Below, in pieces: positions 29,044-37,293 of a stretch of 64,000 nucleotides of DNA; position 1 is the stretch's first letter, and each line of letters starts with the position of its first letter. The stretch comes from Planctomycetota bacterium. Lineage in GTDB: Bacteria > Planctomycetota > Planctomycetia > Gemmatales > Gemmataceae. The stretch is from positions 1-64,000 of the forward strand of contig JAKBCS010000006.1 in assembly GCA_021807595.1 (NCBI GenBank). Direction: 5' to 3'. Position numbers and translations under genes: made by a program. The notes under the pieces are model-generated. The model worked only from the letters and a program-made list of their open reading frames with translations. It was not told the DNA's origin and did no database searches.

Positions 29044-29482
29044 AACCGCCCCTTCTCCGAACCGATTGTTTGGCGCATTCCCGAACGATCGCGGTTAGCC
29101 GCGCAGCGGAGCGCGCCGCGGCTAACCCCGAAAGTCATTCCTCAATGCACTCTCTGTTCCAACTCAGCCCATTCAATTATAGACGCAAATATGACACCGA
29201 TGGCCATTAAATCACGATCGCACTTAAAAAGGGCCATTTTGCTTCCCAAGGAGTGTGAATTGCCGTTAAGTTTTGTAACTTGAGGCGTTAGCAGCGTTAA
29301 AAAGCGTTAACATTTCACGATCCTGCAACAGATTATTACAATTTCGATGCGTTTCTTATTCGCGGGGATAAGACCATCTGAGTTGGCGTGGTTCTTGCTT
29401 GACCGCCGCGCGCCATCTGCTACGATGGAATGAGCTTTACCAACACTTTTGCCTTGTAATCCGCACCGGAAAGGCAGCACCG
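29044..29482. other. Divergent intergenic region with a family A repeat
   Basis: 439 bases without a gene. It contains a short family A palindrome at 29093-29127 and an A/T-rich stretch (29160-29345) that probably holds promoters for both flanking genes. No specific promoter could be fixed. Confidence 0.5.
29093..29127. repeat. Family A palindrome, short form
   Basis: GGTTAGCCGCGCAGCGGAGC followed by GCGCCGCGGCTAACC; the core is shorter than in other copies but both ends keep the family sequence. Confidence 0.75.
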
Positions 29483-31267
29483 ATGACGCAACGATTGGCC
29501 GTTCTCCTGTTGTTGGCCACATGGAGCGCGCATACTTCCTCCTCGCTTCGCGCGGCTGTTTTCGTCCTCGCCAATCGCACGGGGGAAGAGGTGCGGTATA
29601 CCGTGGTGGCGGGCAAGGGGGAGGCGCGTCCCGGTACGATTGTCCGGGGCGACGTAGTGGCCTTGCCGTTTGTGCGCGGTTCGGAAATCGATTTCACGGT
29701 AGATGGCAAACGGCATTGCTGCCTGATGCGGCGCAACGAGATCTATTGCTTTGTCGGCGCGGGCAAGGAGATGCGGCTGAAACAGGTCGGATTCGCCGGA
29801 TCGTGGCGGCAAGCGCCCAACGCCGGCGGCAAAGACGACGACGAACCGCTCGAGAAACCGGCGAAGTTCCCGCTCAAAATCCCGGTCGAGATTCTCGTCG
29901 ATCAAGCCGAGCCGACCGTGCAAAAGGTGTGGGAGAAGCGACTGCGCCAGCGCGTGGCGGATGCGTCGGATATTTTAGAGCGCTGTTGTCGCATTCAGCT
30001 CGATGTCATCGAAGTGGGAACGTGGCAATCCGATGACAAGTTGACCAAGCTGCGCGATTTGATGGGCGATTTTCGCACCAAAGTCGCTCCGGGCAAGGCG
30101 CGCCTGGCGATCGGCTTCACGGGGCTGCCCATCGCCAAGGAAGACGACGACAAAGCGCTCGGATGCACGCCGGGGCCGTTGCAGTCTCACATCCTCCTGC
30201 GCGAATATCGGGTACGCACCGAGGCGGAGCGGCTCGAAGTGTTGGTCCACGAACTGGGCCATTTCCTCGGCGCGTGCCACGTTCCCGATCCCGACTCGGC
30301 GATGCGCCCCAAACTCGGCGACGGGAAGGCGAACTTGCGCGTCTTTCGCATCGGCTACGATCCGCTCAACACGCTGGTGATGAACCTGGTGGCCGAGGAG
30401 TTGGCCCAACGTCCCGTGCGCGGTTTGGGGATGTTGACCGCGCCGACGCGGCGGCGCTTACTCGATCTCTACTCGTCGGTCGTCCGGGCCGATCCCGACG
30501 ATCCGGCGGCGGCGCAGTTCGTCCGCATGTTGGGCGGGATGCCTCCCGAACCGCTGACGGTGGGTTCCCTGCCGGAGGAATCGGTCGCTGGGGCGCGGGC
30601 CGTCGTGGTTGCCGTCACGGCCGAGGCCAAGAAGCTATCGGCGAAGGAGCGCGGCGAGGGCGATGCCTTGATGGAACGTTATAGCCGGGTTGCCGCCGCG
30701 ACCTGTCGCCGACTGCGGGGCGAACACGCGGCGACGGCGTATACGCTGGGTTTGGCCGTGGCCATCGACCGGTCGTCGTTGCTGCGCTCGCTGGGAATGC
30801 GCGGCATCCCGTGGACGAAACTCGAAAGCGACCGGGAACGCGAGCAGCGCCTTCAAGTGTTGGGCGTACCGACCGTACACGGCAGCGCGTCGATGGCTCA
30901 GAGTTTCGCCGTGTCCGCCGCCGTGCAGCTGCTCGTGGAAGGACAAGCCGTCTCCGCCGCGGGGTTGCAAGAAGAATTGCTGCTGCATCAGGGCGGCGAA
31001 CGCTTTCGCTTCGACGAACTGTCGGCCAGCCTGGCGGGTATGACGTTTGCCACACAACTCGACGCCTCGCCCAGTCTGCTCGACGATTTGGCCAAATCGT
31101 TCCGCGTCGCCGATTATCTGCTACCGACCAAAGGTCTGCCCGAAAGCGTGGACCGCGACCAGTTTGCTCGGCAATACGGCTCGACGACGGACGAACGGTT
31201 TCTGGAAAAACAAGACGCGCTGCGCAAGCGCCTCTTGACTCTGCCCGGCTACCAATCGCGCGATTAA
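29483..31267 (+). CDS. Secreted metzincin-like zinc metalloprotease
   Basis: About 594 residues. A signal peptide (LAVLLLLATWSAHTSSSLRA) leads into a small beta domain (residues 25-110) with the cysteine pair HCC. The protease core has HELGHFLGACH at residues 256-266, the extended metzincin motif with three zinc histidines and the catalytic glutamate; PDPDSAM 15 or so residues on fits the Met-turn region. The C-terminal 250 residues are helical with no recognised domain. Substrate unknown. The ATG at 29483 starts the signal peptide. Confidence 0.8.
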   Translation: MTQRLAVLLLLATWSAHTSSSLRAAVFVLANRTGEEVRYTVVAGKGEARPGTIVRGDVVALPFVRGSEIDFTVDGKRHCCLMRRNEIYCFVGAGKEMRLKQVGFAGSWRQAPNAGGKDDDEPLEKPAKFPLKIPVEILVDQAEPTVQKVWEKRLRQRVADASDILERCCRIQLDVIEVGTWQSDDKLTKLRDLMGDFRTKVAPGKARLAIGFTGLPIAKEDDDKALGCTPGPLQSHILLREYRVRTEAERLEVLVHELGHFLGACHVPDPDSAMRPKLGDGKANLRVFRIGYDPLNTLVMNLVAEELAQRPVRGLGMLTAPTRRRLLDLYSSVVRADPDDPAAAQFVRMLGGMPPEPLTVGSLPEESVAGARAVVVAVTAEAKKLSAKERGEGDALMERYSRVAAATCRRLRGEHAATAYTLGLAVAIDRSSLLRSLGMRGIPWTKLESDREREQRLQVLGVPTVHGSASMAQSFAVSAAVQLLVEGQAVSAAGLQEELLLHQGGERFRFDELSASLAGMTFATQLDASPSLLDDLAKSFRVADYLLPTKGLPESVDRDQFARQYGSTTDERFLEKQDALRKRLLTLPGYQSRD

Positions 31268-31314
31268 TCGGCGTGAGCTATACTTGAACACGAACGATTC
31301 GGCGCGAATCGGAA

Positions 31315-31395
31315 AGAGTCTGTCTCACATGCTCCCCTCTCCCCTGTACTCAGGGGAGAGGGGTCGGGGGTGAGGGGCTTCGGAGACAGACTCGA
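31315..31395. repeat. Family C repeat, complete single copy
   Basis: GAGTCTGTCTC (left) and GAGACAGACTC (right) bound one CCCCTCTCCCCTGTACTCAG inverted unit. It lies in the 155-base gap between the metalloprotease and the GT87 gene. The single copy with both ends intact defines the element at about 80 bases. Confidence 0.8.
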
Positions 31396-31422
31396 AGCAA
31401 ACGAGTATCCGGGTGGCTCTCC

Positions 31423-32601
31423 ATGGCGCAACTTGCAATCTTTCGGCCTTCGCGGACGTTTTGGCTTATCGTTGTTACGCTCGTCGCCGGTGCGCTCGTG
31501 CCGATGCTTCAGCTGGACGGGTCGCGCGGGTTGACCGCGTTGCCCATGCACGATTTCGTTGAGTATTGGGTGGCGGGCCGGCTCAACGTCCACGGTGAAA
31601 ATCCCTACGATGTCGACCGCGTCCAAGAACTGGAGCGCGAGGTGGGGCGCGAGGCGGAAGCCATTCTGATGTGGAATCCGCCGTGGACGCTGCCGTTGGT
31701 GATGCCGTTGGGGTTGCTCGAATGCCGCGCCGCCCATTTCCTTTGGTTGGCCGTCCTGCTGGCCGTCGTCGTCTGGTCCGCCGATGCCCTCTGGAAACTA
31801 TACGGCGGGGCGTCCGAGCATGGCCCTCTCGTTTGCATCTTGGCTTTCACCTTCGTGCCCACTCTGGTCGCACTCAAGGTGGGACAGATCTCGCCGCTGG
31901 TATTGTTGGGGGCGGTGCTGTTCGTGGTGTTGTGGAAGCGGAATTATCACGGCCTCGCCGGCGCGGCTCTGCTGTTGTTGGCGATTAAGCCGCACTTGTC
32001 CTATTTGTTCTGGATCGCGCTTTTGGTATGGTGCGTGACCCAACGCCGCTGGCGCGTCCTCGCGGGCGGATTGAGCGCCGGCGTTGCGTCGGTCGGCCTT
32101 GCCCTGTACTTCAATCCCGCGGTTTTGAGCCAATATTGGGACGCGCTGGCGCATCGCCCACCGGCCCAATATCGCTCGCCGACCTTGGGAATGGTGCTGC
32201 GTCTGCTTCTCGGAGAAGACCAGTTTCGCCTCCAATTTCTGTCGCTGATTCCCGGCTTGTTGTGGCTGCCGATCTATGGATGGAGACATCGCAACGCCTG
32301 GGATTGGAGCGAGCGCATGCCGATGTTGTTGTTCGTCTCGCTGCTTACCGCTCCCTATGGCGCTTGGCTGTTCGATCTGGTGCTGCTGCTGATCCCGCTC
32401 ATTCAGGTTTTGGCCGCCGTGCGCGCGTCGGAGCGGGCCGCGACGCGCTCGGCGGCGGCGTGCCTCTATTTGCTGTTCAACGTCGCGGTGGCGGCTCAGC
32501 TGTCGCACTCGGCCGAATACTTTGCCTTCGTGTGGATGACTCCGGCTCTCTTGCTCGCCTATCTTGCCTTGCTCCCGCGCCGCTCCGCGCTTCTCAGCTG
32601 A
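31423..32601 (+). CDS. GT87 (DUF2029) family membrane glycosyltransferase
   Basis: 392 residues with about 10 membrane helices. HDFVEYWVAGRLNVHGENPYD near residue 43 holds the family's acidic catalytic-site region, and VGQISPLVLLGA plus LLAIKPHLSYLFW are conserved GT87 loops. Known members transfer mannose from polyprenyl phosphate in the cell envelope; the sugar here is not known. It follows the family C repeat and precedes the NYN gene on the same strand. Confidence 0.82.
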   Translation: MAQLAIFRPSRTFWLIVVTLVAGALVPMLQLDGSRGLTALPMHDFVEYWVAGRLNVHGENPYDVDRVQELEREVGREAEAILMWNPPWTLPLVMPLGLLECRAAHFLWLAVLLAVVVWSADALWKLYGGASEHGPLVCILAFTFVPTLVALKVGQISPLVLLGAVLFVVLWKRNYHGLAGAALLLLAIKPHLSYLFWIALLVWCVTQRRWRVLAGGLSAGVASVGLALYFNPAVLSQYWDALAHRPPAQYRSPTLGMVLRLLLGEDQFRLQFLSLIPGLLWLPIYGWRHRNAWDWSERMPMLLFVSLLTAPYGAWLFDLVLLLIPLIQVLAAVRASERAATRSAAACLYLLFNVAVAAQLSHSAEYFAFVWMTPALLLAYLALLPRRSALLS

Positions 32602-32704
32602 TTCTCGCACCTTACCCGTGACACTTCGCCGTCTCGCCGATAGATTGCGGGAAGACGGTGTATTCATGCGTTAGCTATTATGCGAAAAGATTGAGGAGAA
32701 TTTC

Positions 32705-33628
32705 ATGTCCGCAATGGACGGCAGGTTGACTCGTATCGGGATTTTTTACGACGGCAACTTCTTCTTTCACGTCAGCAATTTCTACCACTATCACCACGAA
32801 CGCCGAGCGCGCGTTAGCATCGGCGGACTGCACGCCTTCGTTCGCCAACAAGTGGCCGACTGCGAAAATACCGATCCGCGATATTGCCAAATCGTCGATG
32901 CCCATTACTTCCGCGGCCGGCTGCGTGCCGCCGACGCCGACGACCGCGATTTGCTGTATAAAGAGCGCGTTTTCGACGATGTTCTCGTCCGCGAGGGCGT
33001 GACCACGCACTACCTGCCGCTGACCCGCGAGGGCGAGAAGGGCATCGACGTGTGGTTGGCGCTGGAAGCGTTTGAATTGGCCATTTACAAGCGCTTCGAC
33101 GTGATCGTCCTGGTCGTCTGCGACGGCGATTTCCTACCGTTGGTGAGAAAATTGAACACGCTGGGCACACGGGTCATGGTTCTGGGCTGGGACTTTCGCT
33201 ACGTCGGTCCGAACAACGTCGAACGCGAGACGCGCACCGCCCAGATATTGCTCGACGAAGTGACGTATCCCATTATGATGCACCCCATCATTGAAGACCG
33301 CGCGCGGCAGCGCGATGCGCTCATCTCCGGGCTGTTCGTGCCGCGCAAAGAGTTCGGCTCCAGCCCCACGATTCCTCGTCCGGCCTTCATCGGGCCGGAG
33401 GGCGGATCGACTTCAACGGGAACCGGCTCGATTCAGACCTTGAAGAGCGGCTACGGATTCATCGCCGCCGATCAGGGCGGGCCGAATCTGTTCTTCTTCC
33501 ACGAAGACGTCAAGGGGGCCGATTTCCTGGAGTTGAAGATTGGCGACCGCGTGCTGTACGTCGTCGGCCAAAACGACCGCGGCCCCTGCGCCAAGGAAGT
33601 CCGTCGCCTGGCCGCCAGCGTCAGTTAG
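32705..33628 (+). CDS. NYN-domain ribonuclease-like protein fused to a cold-shock domain
   Basis: 307 residues. The NYN (PIN-like) domain fills residues 8-185: IGIFYDGNFFF, then EKGIDVWLALEAFE, then VVCDGDFLPLVRKL supply the acidic metal-binding set. After a Ser/Gly/Thr linker a cold-shock fold occupies residues 240-302, with KSGYGFIAADQGG and NLFFFHEDV as the RNA-binding strands. The layout suggests an RNA-guided or RNA-binding nuclease. Its TAG stop lies in a family A repeat shared with the convergent gene, overlapping it by four bases. Confidence 0.85.
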   Translation: MSAMDGRLTRIGIFYDGNFFFHVSNFYHYHHERRARVSIGGLHAFVRQQVADCENTDPRYCQIVDAHYFRGRLRAADADDRDLLYKERVFDDVLVREGVTTHYLPLTREGEKGIDVWLALEAFELAIYKRFDVIVLVVCDGDFLPLVRKLNTLGTRVMVLGWDFRYVGPNNVERETRTAQILLDEVTYPIMMHPIIEDRARQRDALISGLFVPRKEFGSSPTIPRPAFIGPEGGSTSTGTGSIQTLKSGYGFIAADQGGPNLFFFHEDVKGADFLELKIGDRVLYVVGQNDRGPCAKEVRRLAASVS

Positions 33629-33662
33629 CGCGAGCTATTCCGCTGCGCGTCGTGGCCAACCG
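33624..33662. repeat. Degenerate family A repeat supplying two stop codons
   Basis: GTTAGCGCGAGCTATTCCGC followed by TGCGCGTCGTGGCCAACC. GTTAG gives TAG to the plus-strand NYN gene and TAA to the minus-strand membrane protein. The remainder encodes the last 12 or so residues (VGHDAQRNSSR) of the minus-strand protein. Confidence 0.65.
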
Positions 33663-35100
33663 GAACCTCCCGTTTGCGATAGACGTGCCAGCTCCAACCG
33701 CCGAACTCCGCCGCCGGGAAGTCCTCGACGCGGCGATAGACGTTGTCGCGCACATCGAGCATTTCGTCGTGAAGGGGAGAACCTGCGTCGCTGCGATGCG
33801 TCAGCAGCCAGTCCGCGCCGTGCGGCGGCAAATCCTTTTGCTCGCAATACACCAGGCGTTTCTGGGTGCGAAGATAGGCGGCGTGGAAGCGATAGCACTT
33901 GGCGACGCGGAAATCGAAATCGCCGCACACCGTCGCGCCTTCGCTGGGCGAACGGCGTTCGATGTACGCCAAGGCATCGAGAACGTGGCCGCGCCCGCCG
34001 CGCTCGAACGCCAGCACTTGCGCCGTGCCGCCGCCGGCAACGGCCAGAGAGATAACGGCGGCGACGCAGGCCCCGGCGCGCGAGTGCCGCCACAGCGCGC
34101 CGAGAACGAAGCCGAGTAGCAGCAAAAAAAAGACAAAAGGGATGAGGAAATAGCGCTCGAACAGATAGGCGGGTTTGCCGAGGAGGAACAGCGCCGGCGA
34201 GCCGACGATAGCCGCGGCGAAGAACACTCCCAGGCGCTGGTCCTCGCGCGCCAGCCGGCGCAAACCGATGGCCAGGGTCAGCGCGGCAAAAATCGTGGCT
34301 GCCATCCGGGCGGCCGAAGACGGCGCGACGCCCAAACCGAGACCGAGCAAGCGACCGAGGACGAGCGAGGTCGGCTGCACGGGGCCGCCGCCGAACTTCA
34401 TCGACCGAATGTCCACCCAAAACAGAACGAAAAAGAACAGACACGGAACTAGGTGACAGGCGAGCAGATGACGAATCTCATCTCGGCGGGAGAGGCCGCT
34501 CCGCGCTCCACAATACAACGACCACAACCCCAAGGCGAGATAGCAGTGGAGGAAGGTCAAATGCGCGAGAAAGCCGAGGATCGCGCTCAACCAGAACAGC
34601 ACCAGCGGAATGCGTCGTCCGGTCGGGGGAACCGCCGTCAGATAGCCTTGCAACGACGAGAAGGCGGCGAGAGCGAACAGGACGGCCAGGGCGTAGCCGC
34701 GCGCCTCGGCGGAACACAAAACCAGCCAATAGTTGGTGGCGAACAGCAACGAGACGAAGATGGCCTCGGCCCGGCCGCGCCGAAGTCCCAGCAACGCCGC
34801 CAAGGCCACGCTCGCCAAACCGGCGGCCAACGAGTGCGAACGATACGTCACCCACGACGCGCCGGAGGGATAAAGCCATAAAAAGAGCGTATTCAACTTG
34901 TGATTGTTGTCGTGATGTTGCTCCGCTCCGGCGACGATCTCCCACGGCGACGCCGCCGCCCGCGCGAACTCCCACGACCAGATTTCATCGAGCCAAAACT
35001 CGGTGCGCATCGCTCCGAGCCTTAAAACGGCCGCCAGGCTCAGGATACCTGTGAGCGGCACGAGAATCGATGCTGGACGGCGAGAGAAAATCGACGGCAT
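33625..35100 (-). CDS. GT-C/ArnT-like polytopic membrane protein
   Basis: 491 residues with about 11 membrane helices. The first periplasmic loop has RTEFWLDEIWSWEFAR; an Asp-Glu there is the catalytic hallmark of ArnT/PMT-type sugar transferases. Later loops carry CSAEARGYALAV and GKPAYLFERYFLIPF, common in this group. The soluble C-terminus (CGDFDFRVAKCYRFH) has several cysteines. ATG at 35100 follows GGAGGACTCC. The C-terminal residues come from a repeat element. It is transcribed toward the NYN gene. Confidence 0.75.
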   Translation of the reverse strand: MPSIFSRRPASILVPLTGILSLAAVLRLGAMRTEFWLDEIWSWEFARAAASPWEIVAGAEQHHDNNHKLNTLFLWLYPSGASWVTYRSHSLAAGLASVALAALLGLRRGRAEAIFVSLLFATNYWLVLCSAEARGYALAVLFALAAFSSLQGYLTAVPPTGRRIPLVLFWLSAILGFLAHLTFLHCYLALGLWSLYCGARSGLSRRDEIRHLLACHLVPCLFFFVLFWVDIRSMKFGGGPVQPTSLVLGRLLGLGLGVAPSSAARMAATIFAALTLAIGLRRLAREDQRLGVFFAAAIVGSPALFLLGKPAYLFERYFLIPFVFFLLLLGFVLGALWRHSRAGACVAAVISLAVAGGGTAQVLAFERGGRGHVLDALAYIERRSPSEGATVCGDFDFRVAKCYRFHAAYLRTQKRLVYCEQKDLPPHGADWLLTHRSDAGSPLHDEMLDVRDNVYRRVEDFPAAEFGGWSWHVYRKREVPVGHDAQRNSSR

Positions 35101-35565
35101 AAGCGGAGTCCTCCAGCGACGAGACGGGGCGACACGCGACCGATAACGGCCGCTGCTACAGCATATCTCACGGTTGTTCGCGCCGAATTCCGGGCCGAGG
35201 ATGCGGAGGAATCGCGATTTCAGACGAGGCTGGGGACGCTGGAAATCCGACCGTCTCCCGAGGGGGGTTCTGTTTTCGTCCCGATCCCTTCAATAGAGCC
35301 ATTCGGAAAAATCGAGAAAATTGTCACGACCATTTGACTCCATAACGAACGCAATCTAGGTTTGTGGCACGAGCGGTTCAGTGGATGCTCGCGGCGACAC
35401 TCGACAACAATTGTTCCGCGATAAGTGATCCAAGTGAATCGCCTCTTCCTCCTGGACGCGGGTACCCCTCATCCTTAAGTCCGAGGCAAAGAAGAGGCCG
35501 TTTGGTCCCGTCCGACGCATGCGCGCGGTCGGCGACCTCGGAATAGAGCTTAAGGAGAAAAGATT
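35101..35565. other. Upstream region of the Tad pilus locus
   Basis: 465 bases between divergent genes. A 60-codon open frame at 35364-35546 lacks a ribosome site and is not called. The region ends in AAGGAGAAAAG before the first pilin. It must hold the main promoter of the pilus locus, but no clear consensus was seen. Confidence 0.5.
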
Positions 35566-35760
35566 ATGAGCCATTTGTTCGCCTGTGCAGTACGATTTCT
35601 GCGCGAAGAAGACGGCCCGACCGCTGTCGAATACGCCGTCATGTTGGCCCTCATCATCGTGGTTTGCATCGCCTCGATCACGACGCTGGGTAGCAACGCC
35701 AACAACACGTTTAGCAACGTGGCCTTGAACACGGCCGTGAGCAGCGGTTCCGGTTCTTAA
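35566..35760 (+). CDS. flp: Flp-type pilin, copy 1
   Basis: 64 residues. EEDGPTAVEYAVMLALIIVV is the Flp/type IVb pilin signature: cleavage after the glycine leaves proline at +1, glutamate at +5 and the Glu-Tyr pair. A short leader is followed by one hydrophobic helix. The tail (NVALNTAVSSGSGS) differs from the two following copies. Strong ribosome site AAGGAGAAAAG. It is the first gene of the locus, so it may be the major subunit. Confidence 0.93.
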   Translation: MSHLFACAVRFLREEDGPTAVEYAVMLALIIVVCIASITTLGSNANNTFSNVALNTAVSSGSGS

Positions 35761-35859
35761 GCAACTTAATCGGTGAAGGGTGCAACCGTCCGGATGCGTT
35801 GTCCGGGATCCCGTCGCATTTTTCTGTTGGTCGATGATTTAGTGAGGAAGGCGAGTCTC

Positions 35860-36045
35860 ATGCGTAAGTTTGCACAAGGTTTCGTGAATTTTCTGAAGAA
35901 CGAAGACGGTCCGACCGCGGTCGAATACGCCGTCATGTTGGCCCTCATCATCGTGGTGTGCATTACCGCCATCACCACGTTGGGCAGCAACGCCAACAAC
36001 ACGTTCAGCTACGTCGGCAGCAAAATCGGCAGCACGGGTAGCTAA
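35860..36045 (+). CDS. flp: Flp-type pilin, copy 2
   Basis: 61 residues, leader MRKFAQGFVNFLKNEDG followed by PTAVEYAVMLALIIVV. The first 150 or so bases are identical to copy 3, including silent positions, and only the tail (KIGSTGS) differs. GAGGAAG precedes the ATG at 35860. It would be processed by the peptidase encoded at 36414. Confidence 0.92.
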   Translation: MRKFAQGFVNFLKNEDGPTAVEYAVMLALIIVVCITAITTLGSNANNTFSYVGSKIGSTGS

Positions 36046-36102
36046 GTGTTTCTTTCAACCGTTTCGAGTTCCGATTCATTTTCACACAAAGGGGTGACTG
36101 CT

Positions 36103-36288
36103 ATGCGTAAGTTTGCACAAGGTTTCGTGAATTTTCTGAAGAACGAAGACGGTCCGACCGCGGTCGAATACGCCGTCATGTTGGCCCTCATCATCGTGGT
36201 GTGCATTACCGCCATCACCACGTTGGGCAGCAACGCCAACAACACGTTCAGCTACGTCGGCTCGAAGGTCGCCGGCACGGGCAGCTGA
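36103..36288 (+). CDS. flp: Flp-type pilin, copy 3
   Basis: 61 residues, almost identical to copy 2 with tail KVAGTGS. Spacing and reading frame indicate a tandem duplication with the intergenic spacer replaced. No separate promoter is evident; a hairpin of octamer repeats follows. Confidence 0.92.
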   Translation: MRKFAQGFVNFLKNEDGPTAVEYAVMLALIIVVCITAITTLGSNANNTFSYVGSKVAGTGS

Positions 36289-36302
36289 GCGCGTCGCTTC
36301 CA

Positions 36303-36374
36303 GGGACAAAGGGACAAGGTGGCCGGGCGACAAGGTGCAAATCCTTGTCGTCTTGCCGCCTTGCACCTTTGCCG
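36303..36374. repeat. Octamer-periodic inverted repeat after the pilins
   Basis: Words of eight bases (GGGACAAA, GGGACAAG, GCGACAAG, then CCTTGTCG, TCTTGCCG, CTTTGCCG) run in one orientation and then the other, folding on themselves. It stands between the pilins and the prepilin peptidase and could lower expression of the downstream genes. Confidence 0.6.
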
Positions 36375-36413
36375 TTCTCATCTATTTGTCGTTCGCGTGG
36401 AGGACGCCGTCCG

Positions 36414-37019
36414 ATGCACTTTATTCTAAGCCATTGGCCGCTGACGTTCGTGTGCGCGGCCATGATCGTGGCCGCCGTCATCGACGGCTGGAAACTGAAA
36501 GTGCCCAATTGGTTGACGTATCCGCTGATTCTCAGTGGGTGGAGCCTGGGCGTGTTGCACAGCTGCGGGCTAGTGGAATCGACCGGCTCTGGCGGCATCG
36601 GTGCCAGCTTGGCGGCGACGGCCCTGGGATTCTTGCTGCTGTTTCCCTTATACGGTATCGGCGGCATGGGAGCGGGCGATGTGAAAATGCAAATGGGCTT
36701 CGGTGCCTGGATCGGCTCGTTCTACGGCATGCGCGCCGCCGAGGGCATTCATCCGGGCGCGGGCTGGATTCTCGTATACGCCTTTTGTCTGGCCGCTGTC
36801 ATCGGTGGCGTCTTGGCGTTGGCCATGATCGCGGCGCGCGGCCAATTAAAGACCAACTTGAACAACACGCGCGCCATCCTCGGCGACCTGGTTGGCGCTG
36901 GGGTGGTGACGGCGGCCGACAAGGCGGCTCAACGCAAATCGCGGATGCACTTACTACCCTATGGCATTCCGCTGTGCCTGGGCTTCGTCAGCTATCTGAT
37001 TTACCTGCACGGAGTGTGA
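36414..37019 (+). CDS. cpaA: Prepilin peptidase (CpaA/TadV, A24 family)
   Basis: 201 residues with five or six membrane helices. The two catalytic aspartates are in AAVIDGWKLKVPNWLT and GGMGAGDVKM (the GxGD motif). It lacks the N-methylase domain of PilD, as expected for the Tad-type enzyme. It cleaves the Flp leaders after glycine. GGAGG at 36399 precedes the ATG at 36414. Confidence 0.93.
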   Translation: MHFILSHWPLTFVCAAMIVAAVIDGWKLKVPNWLTYPLILSGWSLGVLHSCGLVESTGSGGIGASLAATALGFLLLFPLYGIGGMGAGDVKMQMGFGAWIGSFYGMRAAEGIHPGAGWILVYAFCLAAVIGGVLALAMIAARGQLKTNLNNTRAILGDLVGAGVVTAADKAAQRKSRMHLLPYGIPLCLGFVSYLIYLHGV

Positions 37020-37082
37020 GGTTGGCCGCGACGCGGAGCGGAGCGCGAATGCGCTCTGCTCTGCTCCGCGACGCGACTAACC
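37020..37082. repeat. Family A palindrome in the Tad locus (cpaA-cpaB gap)
   Basis: GGTTGGCCGCGACGCGGAGC ... GCTCCGCGACGCGACTAACC, near-perfect arms of about 25 bases, beginning at the last base of the cpaA stop codon. Confidence 0.78.
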
Positions 37083-37293
37083 GAAATCTGCGCTCTAAAC
37101 CGCAAGCGGCGCAGACTCGGCAGGTTTGCTACAAGCGATAAAGTTGAAGTTCGGCGTTGCGGATTGTCGAAAGTAACGGTGGCAGCATCGAGGGGATGCG
37201 GAATGTGGAAGTCGGACGGCGGAACGGATGCAGAATAAGTCGTCTGGGCTCTCGCAATCGCTTCGGTTCTCCACGCCAATTGAGGTATGCTCC

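Noticed and set aside
35364-35546. 60-codon open frame before the first pilin
   Set aside because: No ribosome site, unnatural composition; more likely leader DNA.
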